Positions 25,885 to 37,865 of a stretch of 64,000 nucleotides of DNA are shown piece by piece. Under the pieces are notes generated by a model that was not told where the DNA came from, ran no database searches, and saw only the letters and a program-made list of their open reading frames with translations. Numbering within the stretch: position 1 is the stretch's first letter; each line of letters starts with the position of its first letter. Source of the DNA: Sinorhizobium arboris LMG 14919 (lineage in GTDB: Bacteria; Pseudomonadota; Alphaproteobacteria; Rhizobiales; Rhizobiaceae); assembly GCF_000427465.1 (NCBI RefSeq), contig NZ_ATYB01000014.1, positions 1 through 64,000 of the forward strand. Reading direction: 5' to 3'. The position numbers and the translations under genes were made by a program.

Positions 25885-28170
25885 TCACGTGCCGGCGTTA
25901 TAGGCCGCGATCGCAGCCAGGTTGACGAGGTCGGAGTCCTTTGCCGACATGGAGGCGATCTGGACCGACTTGTCGAGGCCGACCAGAAGCGGGCCGATCA
26001 CGGTCGAACCGCCCAGTTCCTGAAGCATTTTCGTCGAGATCGACGCCGAGTGGAAGGCCGGCATGACGAGCACGTTCGCGGTGCCGGAAAGCCGGCAGAA
26101 CGGGTATTGCTCCATCACCCGTGCGTTGAGTGCCACGTCGGCAGCCATTTCGCCGTCATATTCGAAATCCACACGGCGCCTGTCGAGGATCTTTACCGCC
26201 TCCCGTACCCGCTCCGAGCGTTCGCCGGAGGGGTGGCCGAAGGTCGAATAGGCGAGCATCGCCACCCGCGGCACGTAACCCAGCCGCTTGGCGAGGCCGG
26301 CCGCCTCCTCGGCAATATCCGCCAGCTCCTCGGACGTCGGCATATCGTGCACCGCGGTGTCGGCGACGAGGACCGTGCGGCCGCGGCAGAGCGCAATGGA
26401 AACGCCGATCACGCGGTGGCCGGGCTTTGGGTCGATGCAGCGGCGTACGTCTTCGAGCGCGGTCGAATAGTTGCGCGTAAGGCCGGTCACCATGCCGTCC
26501 GCGTCGCCGAGCGCCACCATTGAGGCGGCGAAATGGTTGCGGTCGGTATTGATCAGCCGCTGCACGTCGCGGAAAAGATAGCCCTTTCGCTGCAGGCGCG
26601 AATAGAGGAAATCGGTATAGGCGCCGACGCGCTTGGACAGGCGTGCATTGACGATCTGAATGCCGGCGCGGTCGAGATCGATGCCTTCGCGCTCGGCGGT
26701 CTCACGCATCACTTCCTCGCGCCCGAGCAGGAGCGCCGTGCCGAGCTGCTGGTTCGCATAGGCGATCGCCGAGCGCATCATCTGCACTTCCTCGCCCTCC
26801 GCAAAGACGATGCGCTTCGGCTGGCGACGAACGCGTTCGACGATGCGCTGCAGCGTCGAGGCGATCGGGTCGCGCCGCGCCGAAAGCTGCTGTCCGTAGG
26901 CCTTGAGGTCCTCGATCGGCTTGCGGGCAACGCCCGTCTCCATGGCCGCCTTTGCCACGGCGATCGGGATCGCCGAGATGAGGCGCGGATCGAAGGGGAC
27001 GGGAATGATGTATTGCGGACCGAAGCGCGGCCGGTTTCCCTGATAGGCGGCGGCAACGTCGTCCGGAACGTCCTCCTTGGCGAGACTGGCAAGCGCTTCC
27101 GCCGCAGCGATCTTCATCGCGTCGTTGATCGTCGAAGCGCGCACGTCGAGCGCGCCGCGGAAGATATAGGGGAAGCCGAGAACGTTGTTGACCTGGTTCG
27201 GATAGTCCGAACGGCCGGTCGCTACGATCGCGTCGTCGCGGATCTGGGCCACTTCTTCGGGCGTGATTTCCGGATCGGGATTTGCCATGGCGAAGATGAT
27301 CGGCCGTGGACCCATGGAGCGGACCATGTCCGCGGAAAGCGCGCCCTTGGCCGAGAGGCCGAAGAATACGTCGGCGCCGTCAAGAGCCTCGGCGAGCGTC
27401 CTGCGGTCGGTCTCGACCGCATGGGCGGACTTCCACTGGTTCATGCCGTCGGTACGGCCCTTGTAGATGACTCCTTTCGTGTCGCAGAGGATGATGTTTT
27501 CCGGGCTGAAGCCCATCGCCTTGACGAGCTCGATGCAGGCGATCGCCGCCGCGCCCGCGCCGTTGCAGACCAGCTTGGTGGTCTTGAAGTCGCGGCCGGT
27601 CAGGGTCAGCGCATTGACGAGGCCTGCCGCGGCGATGATCGCGGTGCCGTGCTGATCGTCATGGAAGACGGGAATGTCCATGACTTCGCGCAGCCGCTGT
27701 TCGATGATAAAGCAGTCCGGCGCTTTGATGTCCTCGAGGTTGATGCCGCCGAAGGAAGGGCCGAGAAAGCGGACGCAGTTGACGAATTCGTCGACATTCT
27801 CGGTATCCACCTCGAGATCAATCGAGTCGACGTCGGCGAAGCGCTTGAAAAGGACGGATTTACCCTCCATGACGGGCTTCGAGGCGAGTGCGCCGAGATT
27901 GCCGAGGCCGAGGATGGCCGTGCCGTTGGAAATCACCGCAACCATGTTGCCGCGCGCCGTGTAGTCGTAGGCCGTCGCCGGGTCGTCGGCGATCGCCTTC
28001 ACCGGAACGGCGACGCCGGGCGAATAGGCGAGCGACAGGTCGCGTTGCGTCGCCATCGGCTTGGTCGGTGAGATTTCCAGTTTTCCGGGGCGACCTTGAG
28101 AGTGAAAATCGAGCGCTTCCTGCGCTGTGACGCTGGTCATTGCGCGGTCGGTCTTGTCGATACCCGGCAT
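25885..28170 (-). CDS. tme: NADP-dependent malic enzyme with phosphotransacetylase-like C-terminal domain
   Basis: A 761-residue large malic enzyme: oxidative decarboxylation of malate to pyruvate. The malic enzyme part covers about residues 15-430 (YSPGVAVPVKAI, VFHDDQHGTAIIAAAGL, VCNGAGAAAIACIEL); residues about 445-760 form a phosphotransacetylase-like domain that is regulatory rather than catalytic. Rhizobia have a NAD enzyme (Dme) and a NADP enzyme (Tme); the position beside olsB and mutS matches tme as I recall the S. meliloti map. Coenzyme choice is inferred. GAGGAAAC precedes the ATG. It is divergent from mutS. Confidence 0.92.
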   Translation of the reverse strand: MPGIDKTDRAMTSVTAQEALDFHSQGRPGKLEISPTKPMATQRDLSLAYSPGVAVPVKAIADDPATAYDYTARGNMVAVISNGTAILGLGNLGALASKPVMEGKSVLFKRFADVDSIDLEVDTENVDEFVNCVRFLGPSFGGINLEDIKAPDCFIIEQRLREVMDIPVFHDDQHGTAIIAAAGLVNALTLTGRDFKTTKLVCNGAGAAAIACIELVKAMGFSPENIILCDTKGVIYKGRTDGMNQWKSAHAVETDRRTLAEALDGADVFFGLSAKGALSADMVRSMGPRPIIFAMANPDPEITPEEVAQIRDDAIVATGRSDYPNQVNNVLGFPYIFRGALDVRASTINDAMKIAAAEALASLAKEDVPDDVAAAYQGNRPRFGPQYIIPVPFDPRLISAIPIAVAKAAMETGVARKPIEDLKAYGQQLSARRDPIASTLQRIVERVRRQPKRIVFAEGEEVQMMRSAIAYANQQLGTALLLGREEVMRETAEREGIDLDRAGIQIVNARLSKRVGAYTDFLYSRLQRKGYLFRDVQRLINTDRNHFAASMVALGDADGMVTGLTRNYSTALEDVRRCIDPKPGHRVIGVSIALCRGRTVLVADTAVHDMPTSEELADIAEEAAGLAKRLGYVPRVAMLAYSTFGHPSGERSERVREAVKILDRRRVDFEYDGEMAADVALNARVMEQYPFCRLSGTANVLVMPAFHSASISTKMLQELGGSTVIGPLLVGLDKSVQIASMSAKDSDLVNLAAIAAYNAGT

Positions 28171-28272
28171 GTTTCCTCAACCTCCTGTGGGCGACCCTCC
28201 TGGTCAGCCTCTTTATTGTTGTCGTCTATAAATGCTTGCGGATAGTGTGACATCTCTTTTTTTGGAACAATC

Positions 28273-31020
28273 ATGAATTTCCTGATGGATGCATCGAACC
28301 GTTCGGGCGACGTCCTTTCCGTGTCCGATCTTGCAAGCGAAGAGAGCCGCTCCACGGCGACGCCGATGATGGAGCAGTTCATCGAGATCAAGGCGAAAAA
28401 TCCGGATTCGCTCCTGTTCTACCGGATGGGCGATTTCTACGAGCTGTTCTTTCAGGACGCCGTGGAGGCTTCGCGCGCGCTCGGCATCACGCTGACGAAA
28501 CGCGGCCAGCATATGGGACAGGAAATCCCGATGTGCGGCGTGCCGGTGCATGCGGCCGACGATTACCTGCAGAAGCTGATCGCGAAGGGCTATCGTGTCG
28601 CGGTCTGTGAACAGGTGGAGGACCCTGCCGAGGCGAAAAAGCGCGGCAGCAAATCGGTCGTGCGCCGCGACGTCGTGCGGCTGGTGACGCCGGGGACGAT
28701 CACCGAGGACAAGCTGCTCTCGCCTTCAGAATCGAATTATCTCATGGCGCTCGCGCGTATCAGGAGCGGCTCGGAGCCGGCCTATGGGCTTGCCTGGATC
28801 GATATTTCGACAGGCATCTTCCGCCTCGCCGAGACCGCGGAGAGCCGGCTTCTTGCCGATATATTGCGCATCGACCCGCGTGAGCTGATCCTGCCGGATA
28901 CCGTCTTCCACGATCCGGACCTCAGGGCCGTTTTCGACGTGCTCGGGCGCGTCGCGGTGCCGCAACCGGCCGTCCTCTTCGACAGCGCGACGGCGGAAGG
29001 CCGCATTTCACGCTACTACGGCGTCGGGACGCTCGACGGCTTCGGAACCTTCTCGCGCGCGGAGCTGGCGGCCGCCTCGGCGGCGGTCTCCTATGTCGAG
29101 AAGACCCAGATCCAGGAGCGCCCGGCGCTCGGCATTCCGGAAAGAGAAAGCGTCGCCTCGACCCTTTTCATCGATCCGGCGACACGCGGCAATCTGGAAC
29201 TTGCCAAGACGCTTTCCGGCTCCCGCGACGGCAGCCTGCTCAAGTCGCTCGACCGGACGATGACGAGCGGCGGCGCCCGGCTGCTCGCCGAACGCCTGAT
29301 GTCGCCCCTGACCGACCCCGAGCGCATCAACGAGCGGCTCGATTCCATAGAGACGCTGGCGGATCAGCCGCGCTTTACGACGGATGTCCGCGACGCGCTT
29401 CGCAGGGCACCCGACATGCCGCGGGCCTTGTCGCGACTCGCGCTCGGCCGCGGCGGCCCTCGCGATCTCGGTGCCATCCAGGCGGGCATGCGGGCCGCAG
29501 CCGCGATATCGGCGCTCCTCTCCGGCGCCGAGCTCTCGGCGGAATTGACCGAAGCGCGCAACGCGATCGCGGCCCTGCCGGGGGAGCTGCTTGCGCGCCT
29601 CGATGCCACCCTTGCCGAGGAACTGCCGCTTCTGAAGCGCGATGGCGGCTTCGTCCGCGAAGGCGCGAGCGCCGAGCTCGACGAGATGCGGGCATTGCGC
29701 GACCAGTCGCGCCGCGTGATAGCCGGACTGCAGCTCCAATATTGCGAAGAGACCGGCATCAAATCTTTGAAGATCAAACACAACAACGTACTCGGCTACT
29801 ACATAGAGGTGACCGCGGGCAATGCCGGGGCGATGACCGATACGGATGCCGGCCGCGCCCGGTTCATCCATCGCCAGACCATGGCGAATGCCATGCGGTT
29901 CACCACGACCGAGCTTGCCGAGCTCGAAACGAAGATCGCCAATGCCGCCGACCGGGCGCTGGCGATCGAACTGGAGACCTTCGAGGCCGTGACGCGCGAG
30001 GTGGTCGCCGAGGCCGAGGCGATCAAGGCGGCGGCGCTGGCGCTCGCGACGATCGACGTCTCGGCCGGGCTGGCCATGCTTGCGGAGGAGCAGAACTATG
30101 CCCGCCCCACGGTCGACCGCTCGCGAATGTTCGCGATCGACGCAGGCCGCCACCCGGTGGTGGAGCAGGCGTTGCGACGTCAGGCCGCCAATCCCTTCGT
30201 CGCCAACGGCTGCGATCTGTCTCCCCCCGGCGGCGAAGAAGGCGGCGCGATCTGGCTCCTCACAGGCCCCAACATGGGCGGCAAGTCGACGTTCCTCCGC
30301 CAGAACGCGCTGATCGCGATCATGGCCCAGATGGGGTCCTTCGTACCCGCTGCCGCGGCGCATATCGGCGTCGTCGACAGGCTCTTCTCGCGCGTCGGCG
30401 CTTCGGATGATCTCGCCCGCGGCCGCTCGACCTTCATGGTCGAGATGGTCGAGACGGCGGCGATCCTCAATCAGGCGACGGACCGCTCGCTGGTGATCCT
30501 CGACGAGATCGGCCGTGGTACCGCGACCTTCGACGGCCTGTCGATCGCCTGGGCGGCGGTCGAGCATCTGCACGAGGTCAATCGCTGCCGCGGGCTCTTC
30601 GCGACCCATTTCCACGAGCTGACGGTGCTCTCCGAAAAGCTCGGCCGGCTCTCGAACGCGACGATGCGCGTCAAGGAGTGGGACGGCGACGTGATTTTCC
30701 TGCACGAGGTGGGCCCGGGCGCCGCGGACCGTTCCTACGGCATCCAGGTCGCCCGCCTCGCCGGCCTGCCGGCGTCGGTCGTCGCCCGCGCGAGGGACGT
30801 GCTCGCCAAGCTCGAGGATGCCGATCGCAAGAACCCGGCGAGCCAGCTGATCGACGACCTGCCGCTGTTCCAGGTGGCCGTCCGGCGAGAGGGGACGGCG
30901 AGGTCTGCAGGGCCTTCCAAGGTGGAGGAGGCTCTGAAGGCGCTCAGCCCGGACGACATGACGCCGCGCGAGGCGCTCGACGCGCTTTACGCGCTCAAGA
31001 GGGAGCTTTCCAACCGCTGA
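28273..31020 (+). CDS. mutS: DNA mismatch repair protein MutS
   Basis: A 915-residue mismatch sensor. The mismatch-binding motif [11 protein letters not shown] (intercalating Phe) is near residue 48, the clamp and lever domains lie in the middle, and the ATPase carries Walker [10 protein letters not shown] near residue 666, followed by the ABC-type [14 protein letters not shown] and Walker [11 protein letters not shown]. The C terminus ends in the short tetramer/MutL-contact region. The product is slightly longer at the N terminus than the E. coli protein. It is divergent from tme and upstream of glnD. Confidence 0.97.
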   Translation: MNFLMDASNRSGDVLSVSDLASEESRSTATPMMEQFIEIKAKNPDSLLFYRMGDFYELFFQDAVEASRALGITLTKRGQHMGQEIPMCGVPVHAADDYLQKLIAKGYRVAVCEQVEDPAEAKKRGSKSVVRRDVVRLVTPGTITEDKLLSPSESNYLMALARIRSGSEPAYGLAWIDISTGIFRLAETAESRLLADILRIDPRELILPDTVFHDPDLRAVFDVLGRVAVPQPAVLFDSATAEGRISRYYGVGTLDGFGTFSRAELAAASAAVSYVEKTQIQERPALGIPERESVASTLFIDPATRGNLELAKTLSGSRDGSLLKSLDRTMTSGGARLLAERLMSPLTDPERINERLDSIETLADQPRFTTDVRDALRRAPDMPRALSRLALGRGGPRDLGAIQAGMRAAAAISALLSGAELSAELTEARNAIAALPGELLARLDATLAEELPLLKRDGGFVREGASAELDEMRALRDQSRRVIAGLQLQYCEETGIKSLKIKHNNVLGYYIEVTAGNAGAMTDTDAGRARFIHRQTMANAMRFTTTELAELETKIANAADRALAIELETFEAVTREVVAEAEAIKAAALALATIDVSAGLAMLAEEQNYARPTVDRSRMFAIDAGRHPVVEQALRRQAANPFVANGCDLSPPGGEEGGAIWLLTGPNMGGKSTFLRQNALIAIMAQMGSFVPAAAAHIGVVDRLFSRVGASDDLARGRSTFMVEMVETAAILNQATDRSLVILDEIGRGTATFDGLSIAWAAVEHLHEVNRCRGLFATHFHELTVLSEKLGRLSNATMRVKEWDGDVIFLHEVGPGAADRSYGIQVARLAGLPASVVARARDVLAKLEDADRKNPASQLIDDLPLFQVAVRREGTARSAGPSKVEEALKALSPDDMTPREALDALYALKRELSNR

Positions 31021-31121
31021 TTTCGCCCGGCTATTTCCCCTGTCATTCGGCCGGCAAAAGGGCTATACAGCGGCGCTTGCAAAGAATGATCTAAGTCGGA
31101 CAGGACGCCCCTCGGCACTTT

Positions 31122-33971
31122 ATGGCCAGACACGAAACCTCCTTCCCCGAAATCCTGGACGTGGCGGCGCTTCGGGCCAGGTGCGACTTCATCGCCTCCG
31201 CCCATGCCGAACAGCGCGAGCCGATGCGCCGGGCCTTGCTTGCGGCCTTCAAGGAGGCAAATCTTGCGGGTCGCGCCAAGGCGCATGAATTGCTCGCCGC
31301 AGACGGCGCGGGAATCAAGTGCGCGGAGCGCATTTCCTGGCTCCAGGACCAGCTGATTACCCTGTTGCACGACTTCGTGCTGAATCAGGTATTCGACGCC
31401 GCGAAGGCCCCTGAGGCTTCGCGCATCGCGGTCACCGCCGTCGGTGGCTACGGGCGCGGAACGCTCGCGCCGGGCTCGGATATCGACCTCCTCTTCCTCC
31501 TGCCCGCCAAGAAGGCCGTCTGGGCGGAGCCGGCGATCGAGTTCATGCTGTATATCCTATGGGACCTCGGCTTCAAGGTCGGCCACGCCACGCGAACGAT
31601 CGAAGAATGCATCCGCCTTTCGCGTGCGGACATGACCATCCGCACCGCGATCCTCGAGTGCCGCTATGTCTGCGGGTCCCTGATCCTGGCCAACGAACTC
31701 GAAACGCGCTTCGACCGTGAGATCGTCCGCAATACCGGCCCGGAATTCATTGCCGCCAAGCTCGCCGAGCGCGACGAGCGCCATCGCAAGGCGGGCGACA
31801 CGCGCTACCTCGTCGAACCGAATGTCAAGGAAGGCAAGGGCGGCTTGCGCGACCTGCATACGCTCTTCTGGATTTCGAAATATTTCTACCGGGTCAAGGA
31901 CTCGGCCGATCTCGTCAAGCTCGGCGTGCTTTCGAAGCAAGAATACAAGCTCTTTCAGAAGGCTGAGGATTTTCTCTGGGCGGTGCGCTGCCACATGCAC
32001 TTCCTGACCGGCAAGGCGGAGGAACGCCTCTCCTTCGACATCCAGCGCGAGATCGCAGAGGCGCTCGGCTATCACGATCATCCCGGCCTTTCGGCGGTCG
32101 AGCGCTTCATGAAGCATTACTTTCTCGTCGCCAAGGATGTCGGCGACCTGACACGCATCTTCTGCTCGGCTCTGGAGGATCAGCAGGCCAAGGACACACC
32201 CGGGATTACAGGCGTCATAAGCCGCTTCCGCAATCGCGTCCGCAAGATCGCGGGCACGCTCGATTTCGTCGATGACGGCGGGCGTATTGCACTTGCGAGT
32301 ACCGACGTGTTCAAGCGCGACCCGGTGAACCTCATGCGCCTGTTCCACATCGCCGATATCAACGGGCTCGAGTTCCATCCGGCGGCGTTGAAGCAGGTGA
32401 CCCGCTCTCTGAGCCTGATCACGCCGCACCTGCGCGAAAACGAAGAGGCCAACCGGCTTTTCCTGTCCATACTCACCTCGCGGCGCAATCCGGAACTGAT
32501 CCTTCGCCGGATGAACGAAGCGGGAGTGCTCGGCCGTTTCATCCCGGAATTCGGCAAGATCGTCTCGATGATGCAGTTCAACATGTATCATCACTACACG
32601 GTGGACGAGCATCTCCTGCGCTCCGTCGACGTGCTCTCGCGCATCGAGAGGGGTCTGGAGGAAGAGGCGCATCCCCTGACCGCGATGCTGATGCCGGGAA
32701 TCGAGGATCGCGAAGCCCTCTACGTGGCCGTGCTGCTCCACGACATCGCCAAGGGACGCCCGGAGGATCACTCGGTCGCGGGCGCCAAGGTCGCCCGCAA
32801 GCTTTGCCCGCGGCTGCGGCTCTCGCCGAAACAGACCGAGACGGTGGTCTGGCTGGTCGAGGAACATCTGACCATGTCGATGGTCGCGCAGACCCGCGAC
32901 CTGAATGATCGAAAGACCATCGTCGATTTCGCCGAACGCGTTCAATCGCTCGAACGGCTGAAGATGCTGCTCATCCTCACCGTCTGCGACATCCGCGCCG
33001 TCGGTCCCGGCGTCTGGAACGGCTGGAAGGGTCAGTTGCTGCGCACGCTCTATTACGAAACGGAATTGCTGCTCTCCGGCGGGTTCTCGGAACTGTCGCG
33101 CAAGGAAAGGGCCAGGCATGCCGCAAATATGCTGGAGGAGGCCCTCGCCGACTGGCCCAAGAAGGAGCGCCATGCCTATGTGCGGCTACATTATCAGCCC
33201 TATCTCCTGACCGTGGCGCTCGAAGAGCAGGTGCGCCATGCCGGCTTCATCCGCGAGGCGGACCGTGCGGGCAGGACGCTTGCGACCATGGTGCGCACTC
33301 ATGATTTCCACGCCATCACCGAAATCACCGTATTGTCGCCGGACCACCCGCGCCTGCTGACGGTCATAGCCGGCGCTTGCGCCGCGGCGGGCGCCAACAT
33401 CGTCGGGGCGCAGATTCACACGACCTCCGACGGCCGGGCGCTGGACACCATTCTCGTCAACCGCGAGTTCTCGGTCGCAGAGGACGAGACGCGCCGGGCG
33501 GCGAGCATCGGCAAGCTGATCGAAGACGTGCTCTCCGGCCGCAAGAGGTTGCCCGAGGTGATCGCCAGCCGGACGCGTGTGAAGAAGCGCAGCCGGGCCT
33601 TCACCGTGACGCCGGAGGTGACCATCAGCAATACGCTGTCGAACAAGTTCACGGTCATAGAGGTCGAGGGATTGGACCGCACGGGCCTGCTTTCGGAGAT
33701 CACGGCGGTGCTGTCCGATCTTTCGCTCGACATCGCATCGGCCCATATCACCACCTTCGGCGAAAAGGTGATCGACACCTTTTACGTCACCGATCTGGTC
33801 GGTTCGAAGATCACCAGCGAGAACCGGCAGATGAACATCGCAGCGCGCCTCAAGGCGGTGCTGGCGGGGGAGGTGGACGAGGCGCGCGAGCGCATGCCCT
33901 CCGGCATCATCGCGCCGACCTCCGTGCCGCGTGTACCCCACGGTTCCAAAGCGACAAAAGCCGAAACATGA
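31122..33971 (+). CDS. glnD: bifunctional PII uridylyltransferase/uridylyl-removing enzyme GlnD
   Basis: A 949-residue nitrogen sensor that modifies PII proteins according to glutamine. The nucleotidyltransferase motif [18 protein letters not shown] is near residue 108, the HD hydrolase VLLHDIAKG near 537, and two ACT domains lie near 733 and 843 ([14 protein letters not shown] and [17 protein letters not shown]). It works upstream of GlnB/GlnK, NtrB/C and indirectly the sigma-54 regulon (rpoN is in the same window). Its stop overlaps the murJ start by four bases. Confidence 0.97.
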   Translation: MARHETSFPEILDVAALRARCDFIASAHAEQREPMRRALLAAFKEANLAGRAKAHELLAADGAGIKCAERISWLQDQLITLLHDFVLNQVFDAAKAPEASRIAVTAVGGYGRGTLAPGSDIDLLFLLPAKKAVWAEPAIEFMLYILWDLGFKVGHATRTIEECIRLSRADMTIRTAILECRYVCGSLILANELETRFDREIVRNTGPEFIAAKLAERDERHRKAGDTRYLVEPNVKEGKGGLRDLHTLFWISKYFYRVKDSADLVKLGVLSKQEYKLFQKAEDFLWAVRCHMHFLTGKAEERLSFDIQREIAEALGYHDHPGLSAVERFMKHYFLVAKDVGDLTRIFCSALEDQQAKDTPGITGVISRFRNRVRKIAGTLDFVDDGGRIALASTDVFKRDPVNLMRLFHIADINGLEFHPAALKQVTRSLSLITPHLRENEEANRLFLSILTSRRNPELILRRMNEAGVLGRFIPEFGKIVSMMQFNMYHHYTVDEHLLRSVDVLSRIERGLEEEAHPLTAMLMPGIEDREALYVAVLLHDIAKGRPEDHSVAGAKVARKLCPRLRLSPKQTETVVWLVEEHLTMSMVAQTRDLNDRKTIVDFAERVQSLERLKMLLILTVCDIRAVGPGVWNGWKGQLLRTLYYETELLLSGGFSELSRKERARHAANMLEEALADWPKKERHAYVRLHYQPYLLTVALEEQVRHAGFIREADRAGRTLATMVRTHDFHAITEITVLSPDHPRLLTVIAGACAAAGANIVGAQIHTTSDGRALDTILVNREFSVAEDETRRAASIGKLIEDVLSGRKRLPEVIASRTRVKKRSRAFTVTPEVTISNTLSNKFTVIEVEGLDRTGLLSEITAVLSDLSLDIASAHITTFGEKVIDTFYVTDLVGSKITSENRQMNIAARLKAVLAGEVDEARERMPSGIIAPTSVPRVPHGSKATKAET

Positions 33972-35578
33972 GTCTGGTCAAGAAATTCGCAACCGTCGGC
34001 GGCGCGACGCTCGGAAGCCGGCTCTTCGGCTTCATCCGGGAAACCTTCATGGCGGCCGCGCTCGGCACGGGCCCGGTCGCCGACGCCTTCAACACCGCTT
34101 TCCGGCTGCCGAACACCTTCCGCCGGCTTTTTGCCGAAGGGGCGTTCAATTCTGCTTTCGTCCCGCTCTTTGCCAAGGAAATCGAGGCGCATGGCATGGA
34201 CGGCGCCCGTCGCTTTTCCGAGGAGGTCTTCGGCGTCCTCTTCACAGTTCTTCTTCTGCTGACGATCGCCATGGAACTGGCGATGCCTTTCATCGTCGGG
34301 AAGTTGATCGCCCCCGGGTTTGCCGACGACCCCGCGAAATTCGCAAGCACCGTCACCTTCGCGACGATCATGTTTCCCTATCTCGCCTGCATGTCGCTGG
34401 CGGCGATGATGGCCGGCATGCTCAATTCGCTGCACCGCTATTTCGCGGCAGCCATCGCTCCGGTCTTCCTGAACTTCATACTGATCGGCGTGCTCGCCTA
34501 CGCCTGGTATAGCGGCCAGGATGCGATTGCGGTCGGCTACGCCCTCTCCTGGGGGGTGCTGGCCGCGGGAATGGTCCAGCTGGCGATCGTCTGGGTGGCG
34601 GTGCGCAATGCGGGCATCCGGATAGGCTTTCGCCGGCCCCGCCTGACGGCAAACGTCAAGCGCCTGCTCGTGCTGGCGCTTCCGGCGGCGATCACCGGCG
34701 GCATCACCCAGATCAACCTCCTGATCAACACCAATATCGCTTCGGCAAAGGAAGGGGCCGTCTCGTCGCTCGTCTATGCCGACCGCATCTATCAGCTGCC
34801 GCTCGGGGTCGTCGGCATTGCCGTTGCGACGGTGCTTCTGCCCGAGCTTGCGCGGGCTCTGCGCGGTGGCAACCTCAACGAGGCGACGAACCTGCAGAAC
34901 CGTTCCGTCGAGTTCACGCTGTTCCTGACGCTTCCCGCCGCCGCGGCACTGCTCGTCATCTCGGAGCCGATCGTGAGACTCCTCTTCGAGCGCGGCCAGT
35001 TCTCGCCGGAATCGACCGTCGTCGTCGGGCATATTCTGGCGATCTACGGTCTCGGCCTGCCGGCCTTTGTTCTGATCAAGGCCTTTATTCCGGGTTTCTT
35101 TGCCCGCGAGGACACTCGCACACCCATGATCTTCGCCGGAATTTCCGTGGCAGTTAATGTCTCGCTGGCGCTGACGCTTTTTCCGTCGCTTGCCGCAAGC
35201 GGCATCGCAACGGCCGAAGTCGTTGCGGGCTGGGTGAACGCCTTGCTGCTCTTCGCGACGCTTGTTTGGCGCGGGCACTGGGGGCGCGATATTCCCTTGC
35301 TGACAAGAATCCCCCGCCTGGTGATCGCGGCTGCGGTCATGGCGGCCGTATTGTACTTCGCCGTGGATTGGCTCGCATCTCCGCTTTCTTCCGCCGCACC
35401 GCTTGCGACCCGCGCGATCACCCTCTGCGGCCTGATCGCCGCCGCGATGGTGATCTATTTCGCGGTCGCGTTCGGGATCGGCGGGGCGAGCCTCGCGATG
35501 ATCCGCCGCAGCGTCAGGCGGGGGGCATCGGCCCCTTCCGTCGAACCCTCGGCAAGCGACGGAGCGGGTGGGCGATGA
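33968..35578 (+). CDS. murJ: lipid II flippase MurJ (MviN)
   Basis: A 536-residue polytopic membrane protein of the MOP superfamily, with about 14 predicted helices, that flips lipid II for peptidoglycan synthesis. The N-terminal [43 protein letters not shown] region is diagnostic. The ATG at 33968 overlaps the glnD stop (ATGA); the upstream open frame is antiframe glnD sequence. The glnD-murJ pair is conserved in Rhizobiales. Its own stop overlaps the next VOC gene. Confidence 0.95.
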   Translation: MSLVKKFATVGGATLGSRLFGFIRETFMAAALGTGPVADAFNTAFRLPNTFRRLFAEGAFNSAFVPLFAKEIEAHGMDGARRFSEEVFGVLFTVLLLLTIAMELAMPFIVGKLIAPGFADDPAKFASTVTFATIMFPYLACMSLAAMMAGMLNSLHRYFAAAIAPVFLNFILIGVLAYAWYSGQDAIAVGYALSWGVLAAGMVQLAIVWVAVRNAGIRIGFRRPRLTANVKRLLVLALPAAITGGITQINLLINTNIASAKEGAVSSLVYADRIYQLPLGVVGIAVATVLLPELARALRGGNLNEATNLQNRSVEFTLFLTLPAAAALLVISEPIVRLLFERGQFSPESTVVVGHILAIYGLGLPAFVLIKAFIPGFFAREDTRTPMIFAGISVAVNVSLALTLFPSLAASGIATAEVVAGWVNALLLFATLVWRGHWGRDIPLLTRIPRLVIAAAVMAAVLYFAVDWLASPLSSAAPLATRAITLCGLIAAAMVIYFAVAFGIGGASLAMIRRSVRRGASAPSVEPSASDGAGGR

Positions 35579-35964
35579 AACAGACGATCGCCCGCGTCGC
35601 CGTCGTCGTGCCCGACTATGACGAGGCTATCGCCTTTTACTGCGGCAAGCTCGGCTTCGACCTCCTCGAGGATAGCGACCTTGGCGGCGGCAAGCGCTGG
35701 GTCGTCGTTCGGCCGAAGGGCGCGGCCGAGACCGCTCTCCTGCTCGCCAGGGCCGAGGGCGAAAGGCAACGCGCCGCGATCGGCAATCAGACCGGCGGCC
35801 GGGTCGGCTTCTTCCTCTTCACCGACGACTTCAGCCGCGATCACGCCGCCATGCTTTCCGCCGGCGTCAAGTTCCTCGAGGCGCCTCGCGACGAGGTCTA
35901 CGGAACCGTTGCCGTCTTCGTCGATCCGTTCGGCAACAGCTGGGATCTCCTCCAGGCCGCGTGA
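35575..35964 (+). CDS. VOC family protein
   Basis: A 129-residue single VOC domain (IARVAVVVPDYDEAIAFYCGKLGFDLLED at the N terminus, VFVDPFGNSWDLLQ at the C terminus). The ATG overlaps the murJ stop, giving a coupled glnD-murJ-VOC unit. The substrate is not recognisable. It is the third VOC domain protein in this window. Confidence 0.9.
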   Translation: MKQTIARVAVVVPDYDEAIAFYCGKLGFDLLEDSDLGGGKRWVVVRPKGAAETALLLARAEGERQRAAIGNQTGGRVGFFLFTDDFSRDHAAMLSAGVKFLEAPRDEVYGTVAVFVDPFGNSWDLLQAA

Positions 35965-36055
35965 CCATGCCTCTTGATTGCGCCCGGCCCGCCGTGCATA
36001 AGCGCGGCGGATATCAACTGGAGCCGGGCCCTCCACAAGCCCGATTGGGAACGAC

Positions 36056-37120
36056 ATGAACGAATTCAAGCCGCTCGTATTTTCCGGCGTTCAACCGACC
36101 GGCAACCTGCATCTCGGCAACTATCTCGGCGCGATCCGCAAATTCGTCGCTCTTCAGGAAGAAAACGACTGCATCTATTGCGTCGTCGACCTGCACTCGA
36201 TCACGGCGCAGCTCGTGCATGAGGACCTGCCGGGCCAGATCCGTTCGATCGCAGCCGCCTTCATCGCCTCGGGCATCGACCCTGAAAGGCACATCGTCTT
36301 CAACCAGTCGGCCGCGCCGCAGCATGCCGAGCTCGCCTGGATCTTCAACTGCGTCGCCCGCATCGGCTGGATGAACCGGATGACCCAGTTCAAGGACAAG
36401 GCCGGAAAGGACCGGGAAAACGCTTCGCTCGGCCTGCTCGCCTATCCGAGCCTGATGGCGGCCGACATCCTCGTCTATCGCGCCACCCATGTGCCGGTCG
36501 GCGACGATCAGAAGCAGCACCTGGAGCTCACCCGCGACATCGCCCAGAAGTTCAACATCGATTTCATGGAGCATATCCGCCGCGGTGGCTACGGTGTCGA
36601 TATCGTCGTCGGAGAAGAGCCGATCCATGCCTATTTCCCGCCGGTCGAGCCTTTGATCGGGGGACCGGCGCCGCGCGTCATGTCGCTGCGCGACGGCACC
36701 AAGAAGATGTCGAAATCGGACCCTTCGGACCTGTCGCGAATCAACCTGATGGACGACGCCGACACGATCCTGAAGAAGATCCGCAAGGCCAAGACCGATC
36801 CGGATGCGCTTCCGAGCGAAACGGACGGTCTCAAGGGCCGCCCGGAAGCCGATAACCTCGTCGGCATTTACGCTGCGCTCTCCGACAGGTCGAAAGAAGA
36901 AGTGCTTGCCGAATTCGGCGGCCAGCAATTCTCGACCTTCAAGCCGGCCCTGGCCGACCTCGCCGTCAGCGTGCTTTCGCCGGTTACGGGCGAAATGCGC
37001 CGGTTGATGGGCGATACCGCGCATATCGACGCCATCCTGCGCAAAGGCGGGGAGCGCGCGCGGGCCCGCGCCGAGAAGACCATGCGTGAGGTCCGCGAAA
37101 TCATCGGCTTTTTGCAGTAG
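36056..37120 (+). CDS. trpS: tryptophan-tRNA ligase
   Basis: A 354-residue class Ic synthetase that charges tRNA-Trp. The HIGH-like motif appears in [15 protein letters not shown] near the N terminus and the KMSKS loop as KKMSKSD near residue 218. Length is typical. It follows the glnD-murJ-VOC unit by about 90 bases and precedes a universal stress protein gene. Confidence 0.97.
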   Translation: MNEFKPLVFSGVQPTGNLHLGNYLGAIRKFVALQEENDCIYCVVDLHSITAQLVHEDLPGQIRSIAAAFIASGIDPERHIVFNQSAAPQHAELAWIFNCVARIGWMNRMTQFKDKAGKDRENASLGLLAYPSLMAADILVYRATHVPVGDDQKQHLELTRDIAQKFNIDFMEHIRRGGYGVDIVVGEEPIHAYFPPVEPLIGGPAPRVMSLRDGTKKMSKSDPSDLSRINLMDDADTILKKIRKAKTDPDALPSETDGLKGRPEADNLVGIYAALSDRSKEEVLAEFGGQQFSTFKPALADLAVSVLSPVTGEMRRLMGDTAHIDAILRKGGERARARAEKTMREVREIIGFLQ

Positions 37121-37172
37121 TTGATGAAAATGAGAGCTTGCGGGCGCCGCGCGGCGTTGTAATGTTCACCGT

Positions 37173-37664
37173 ATGGTTTCAACCCGACTCTCACGGCTGG
37201 AAGGGCATCGCCGCAAGTTCATGGCGGTGATCGACGACACGCCCGAATGCGGCCGCGCCGTGCATTATGCCGGAATGCGCGCGAAAAACTCCAATGGCGG
37301 TCTCGTGCTGCTGTACGTGATCGCCGACGGCGACTTTCAGCAGTGGCTGGGCGTCGAGGAGATCATGCGCGCCGAAGCGCGCGACGAGGCCGAGGCGACG
37401 CTGGCAAAAATCGCGCAGACGGTGCGTGAACGGATCGGCATCGAGCCGGAAATCGTCATTCGCGAGGGCATCGCCACGGAGCAGATTCACGCCGTCATCG
37501 AGGAAGACAGGGACATCGCGATCCTGGTGCTTGCGGCGGGATCGGCGAAGGAAGGCCCAGGCCCGCTCGTTTCGTCGATCGCCGGGAAGGCAGCGGCGTT
37601 CCCGATTCCCGTCACGGTCATTCCGGACCTGCTGACGGATGAGGAAATCGACGCGCTGACCTGA
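37173..37664 (+). CDS. universal stress protein (UspA family)
   Basis: A 163-residue single Usp domain (KFMAVIDDTPECGRAVHYAGMRA at the N terminus, hydrophobic AILVLAAG and FPIPVTVIPDLL at the C terminus). The ATP-binding G-2x-G-9x-G signature is not clear: AGSAKEGPGPLVSSIAGKAA is diverged. It lies 52 bases after trpS and upstream of the Irr-controlled Nfu gene, with which it does not obviously share a promoter. Confidence 0.85.
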   Translation: MVSTRLSRLEGHRRKFMAVIDDTPECGRAVHYAGMRAKNSNGGLVLLYVIADGDFQQWLGVEEIMRAEARDEAEATLAKIAQTVRERIGIEPEIVIREGIATEQIHAVIEEDRDIAILVLAAGSAKEGPGPLVSSIAGKAAAFPIPVTVIPDLLTDEEIDALT

Positions 37665-37778
37665 CCTCTACGGCACCGCGCGCTTCAAGCAGAAGCGCAA
37701 GCAGCGGCATGCGTCACCGATGTTCGTGTCCTTAAACCTGCGCCGGTTCAAGGAAACATGCTGGAGGCGCTATTACGC

Positions 37779-37808
37779 CTTGCGGCCTCCACCCGAGGCT
37801 CCTATATT
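37779..37808 (+). promoter_or_regulatory. candidate sigma-70 promoter of the Nfu gene
   Basis: CTTGCG (37779-37784), 18 bases, CTATAT (37803-37808). The -10 is a perfect match to the Sinorhizobium housekeeping preference. It directly abuts the Irr-type box, which begins at 37809. Confidence 0.6.
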
Positions 37809-37825
37809 TTGGAACAATTCTAAAA
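37809..37825 (+). promoter_or_regulatory. Irr (ICE) box
   Basis: TTTGGAACAATTCTAAA: a 7-3-7 inverted repeat differing from the rhizobial iron-control element TTTAGAA-N3-TTCTAAA by one base, an A-to-G change in the left arm. It covers the expected transcription start of the Nfu gene, the geometry of repression by heme-responsive Irr under iron limitation. Confidence 0.75.
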
Positions 37826-37865
37826 AAGCCGGTCGAGGAGCGCTCCCGGCAGAATGGAGTGAGAG

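Noticed and set aside
29008..30705. Long minus-strand frames opposite mutS and glnD (also 31557-33173)
   Set aside because: Antisense shadows; no ribosome binding site or family match.
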